This document shows positions 63,529 through 64,000 of a stretch of DNA of 64,000 bases, one piece after another. The first letter of the stretch is position 1. Each line of letters starts with the position of its first letter. The DNA is taken from NCBI RefSeq assembly GCF_012524115.1, contig NZ_JAAZWB010000085.1, positions 1 to 64,000 on the forward strand, read 5' to 3'. The notes below the pieces were generated by a model. That model was not told where the DNA came from and ran no database searches. It saw nothing but the letters and a program-made list of their open reading frames with translations. The DNA comes from Bacillus sp. RO1 (lineage in GTDB: Bacteria; Bacillota; Bacilli; Bacillales; Bacillaceae_I). The position numbers were made by a program, and so were the translations under genes.

Positions 63529-63706
63529 GAAGTGGCTCCCTTCTCTCTAGACAAAAATCAGCAAGTTGTATTTCTTTTATTTTATCACAAAAAATAAGAA
63601 AATTGTCCCATTTATTGCATAGCGTAGATATAATTAAAAATTTCCGATAACAAGAAAGACGTTGTATTTGTTATACTAGAAAAAGATGCAAGAAGGAGGT
63701 TTCAAT

Positions 63707-63973
63707 GTGGGAGAGAAATTCTTTTTATATGATGATACAGTCGATACCAAAACCCGTTTTGTAAGCTTTATGGGGGAAAATAATCGCTTTGACTTGGCAA
63801 TAGTCAAATCCGATCGCTATTATGGAAAAAGTCTTGTACTCGATATCCAAGGCAACCGTTTTGCCATCATCGGCAGTGATGACCTAGATGAACCAGGCTA
63901 TCTTGAGCATGCATACCAGTTATCAGAAGAAGATGCAGCTGAATTGCGTTCATTTCTTTATGAAGTAGTCTAA
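63707..63973 (+). CDS. DUF3055 protein, small conserved Bacillus protein
   Basis: 88 residues from GTG 63707 (AAGGAGG at 7 nt; an ATG seven codons upstream overlaps the ribosome site). Sequence FFLYDDTVDTKTRFVSFMGENNRFDLAIV, then YGKSLVLDIQGNRFAIIG, a beta-rich core. I recognise the DUF3055 pattern; function unknown. Divergent from the EAL gene. Confidence 0.85.
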   Translation: MGEKFFLYDDTVDTKTRFVSFMGENNRFDLAIVKSDRYYGKSLVLDIQGNRFAIIGSDDLDEPGYLEHAYQLSEEDAAELRSFLYEVV

Positions 63974-64000
63974 GCACCGAAATTCATAATAATCCCCAAT

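Noticed and set aside
1-64000. tRNA, rRNA, prophage, insertion sequence or integrase
   Set aside because: I found no clover-leaf candidate, rRNA stretch, transposase, integrase or phage structural gene among the coding regions.

Overview
The window is a low-to-moderate G+C Firmicutes chromosome segment, almost certainly Bacillaceae. Strong AAGGAGG-type ribosome binding sites, frequent GTG/TTG starts, hairpin-plus-T terminators and sporulation genes (kapB, kapD, yutH, a coat-like protein) all point there. Gene order from kapB/kapD/yuxJ through yuiF-pepA-yuiD-yuiC-yuiB-yuiA-yumB-yumC and yutM-dapF-yutK-yuzB-yutJ-yuzD-yutI-thrB-thrC-hom-yutH-yutG-yutF-yutE is recognisable from Bacillus subtilis. 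I cannot name the genus with confidence.

Layout. 1-660: tandem 52-bp repeats. 0.7-9.6 kb: housekeeping genes (SodC-like lipoprotein, cyclophilin lipoprotein, kapB/kapD sporulation-kinase modulators, MFS efflux, AlkD-type glycosylase, MenI thioesterase with a 29-residue membrane microprotein, ArsR regulator, SIMPL, DedA, SDR, coat-like protein). 9.6-20 kb: a beta-glucan utilisation locus, all on the minus strand. It holds a LacI regulator, an ABC sugar importer without its own ATPase, GH1, GH30 and a secreted four-module GH16 glucanase, with LacI/cre-like operators. 20-25.8 kb: five overlapping or closely spaced genes with two ABC ATPases, a large permease, an ECF sigma factor and a probable membrane anti-sigma protein. 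25.9-28.2 kb: two tandem SEDS (FtsW/RodA) glycosyltransferases. 28.5-33.3 kb: an eleven-gene gas-vesicle cluster in the Bacillus megaterium order (P-Q-B-R-N-F-G-L-S-K-J). 34-46.7 kb: BioY, the yui/yum region and a 1.1-kb repeat island. 46.8-64 kb: the yut region, with a second 52-bp array of about 0.9 kb, the threonine operon, an EAL protein and conserved small proteins.

How parts fit. The glucan genes form an extracellular-to-cytoplasmic chain: GH16 cuts polysaccharide outside, the ABC importer takes up oligosaccharides, and GH30/GH1 finish them inside. The gas-vesicle operon has a hairpin just after its structural gene gvpB, which may lower expression of the assembly genes relative to shell protein. 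The two NADH-dehydrogenase-like genes (yumB, yutJ) have Rex/Fnr-like palindromes upstream.

The most unusual non-coding content is repetitive. Three arrays, of two unrelated sequences, share a 52-bp period and a short inverted-repeat core. Two short arrays have a 20-21-bp period. At least six copies of a roughly 125-190-bp dispersed element have closing-stem arms that covary between copies, which suggests a conserved folded RNA or cruciform.
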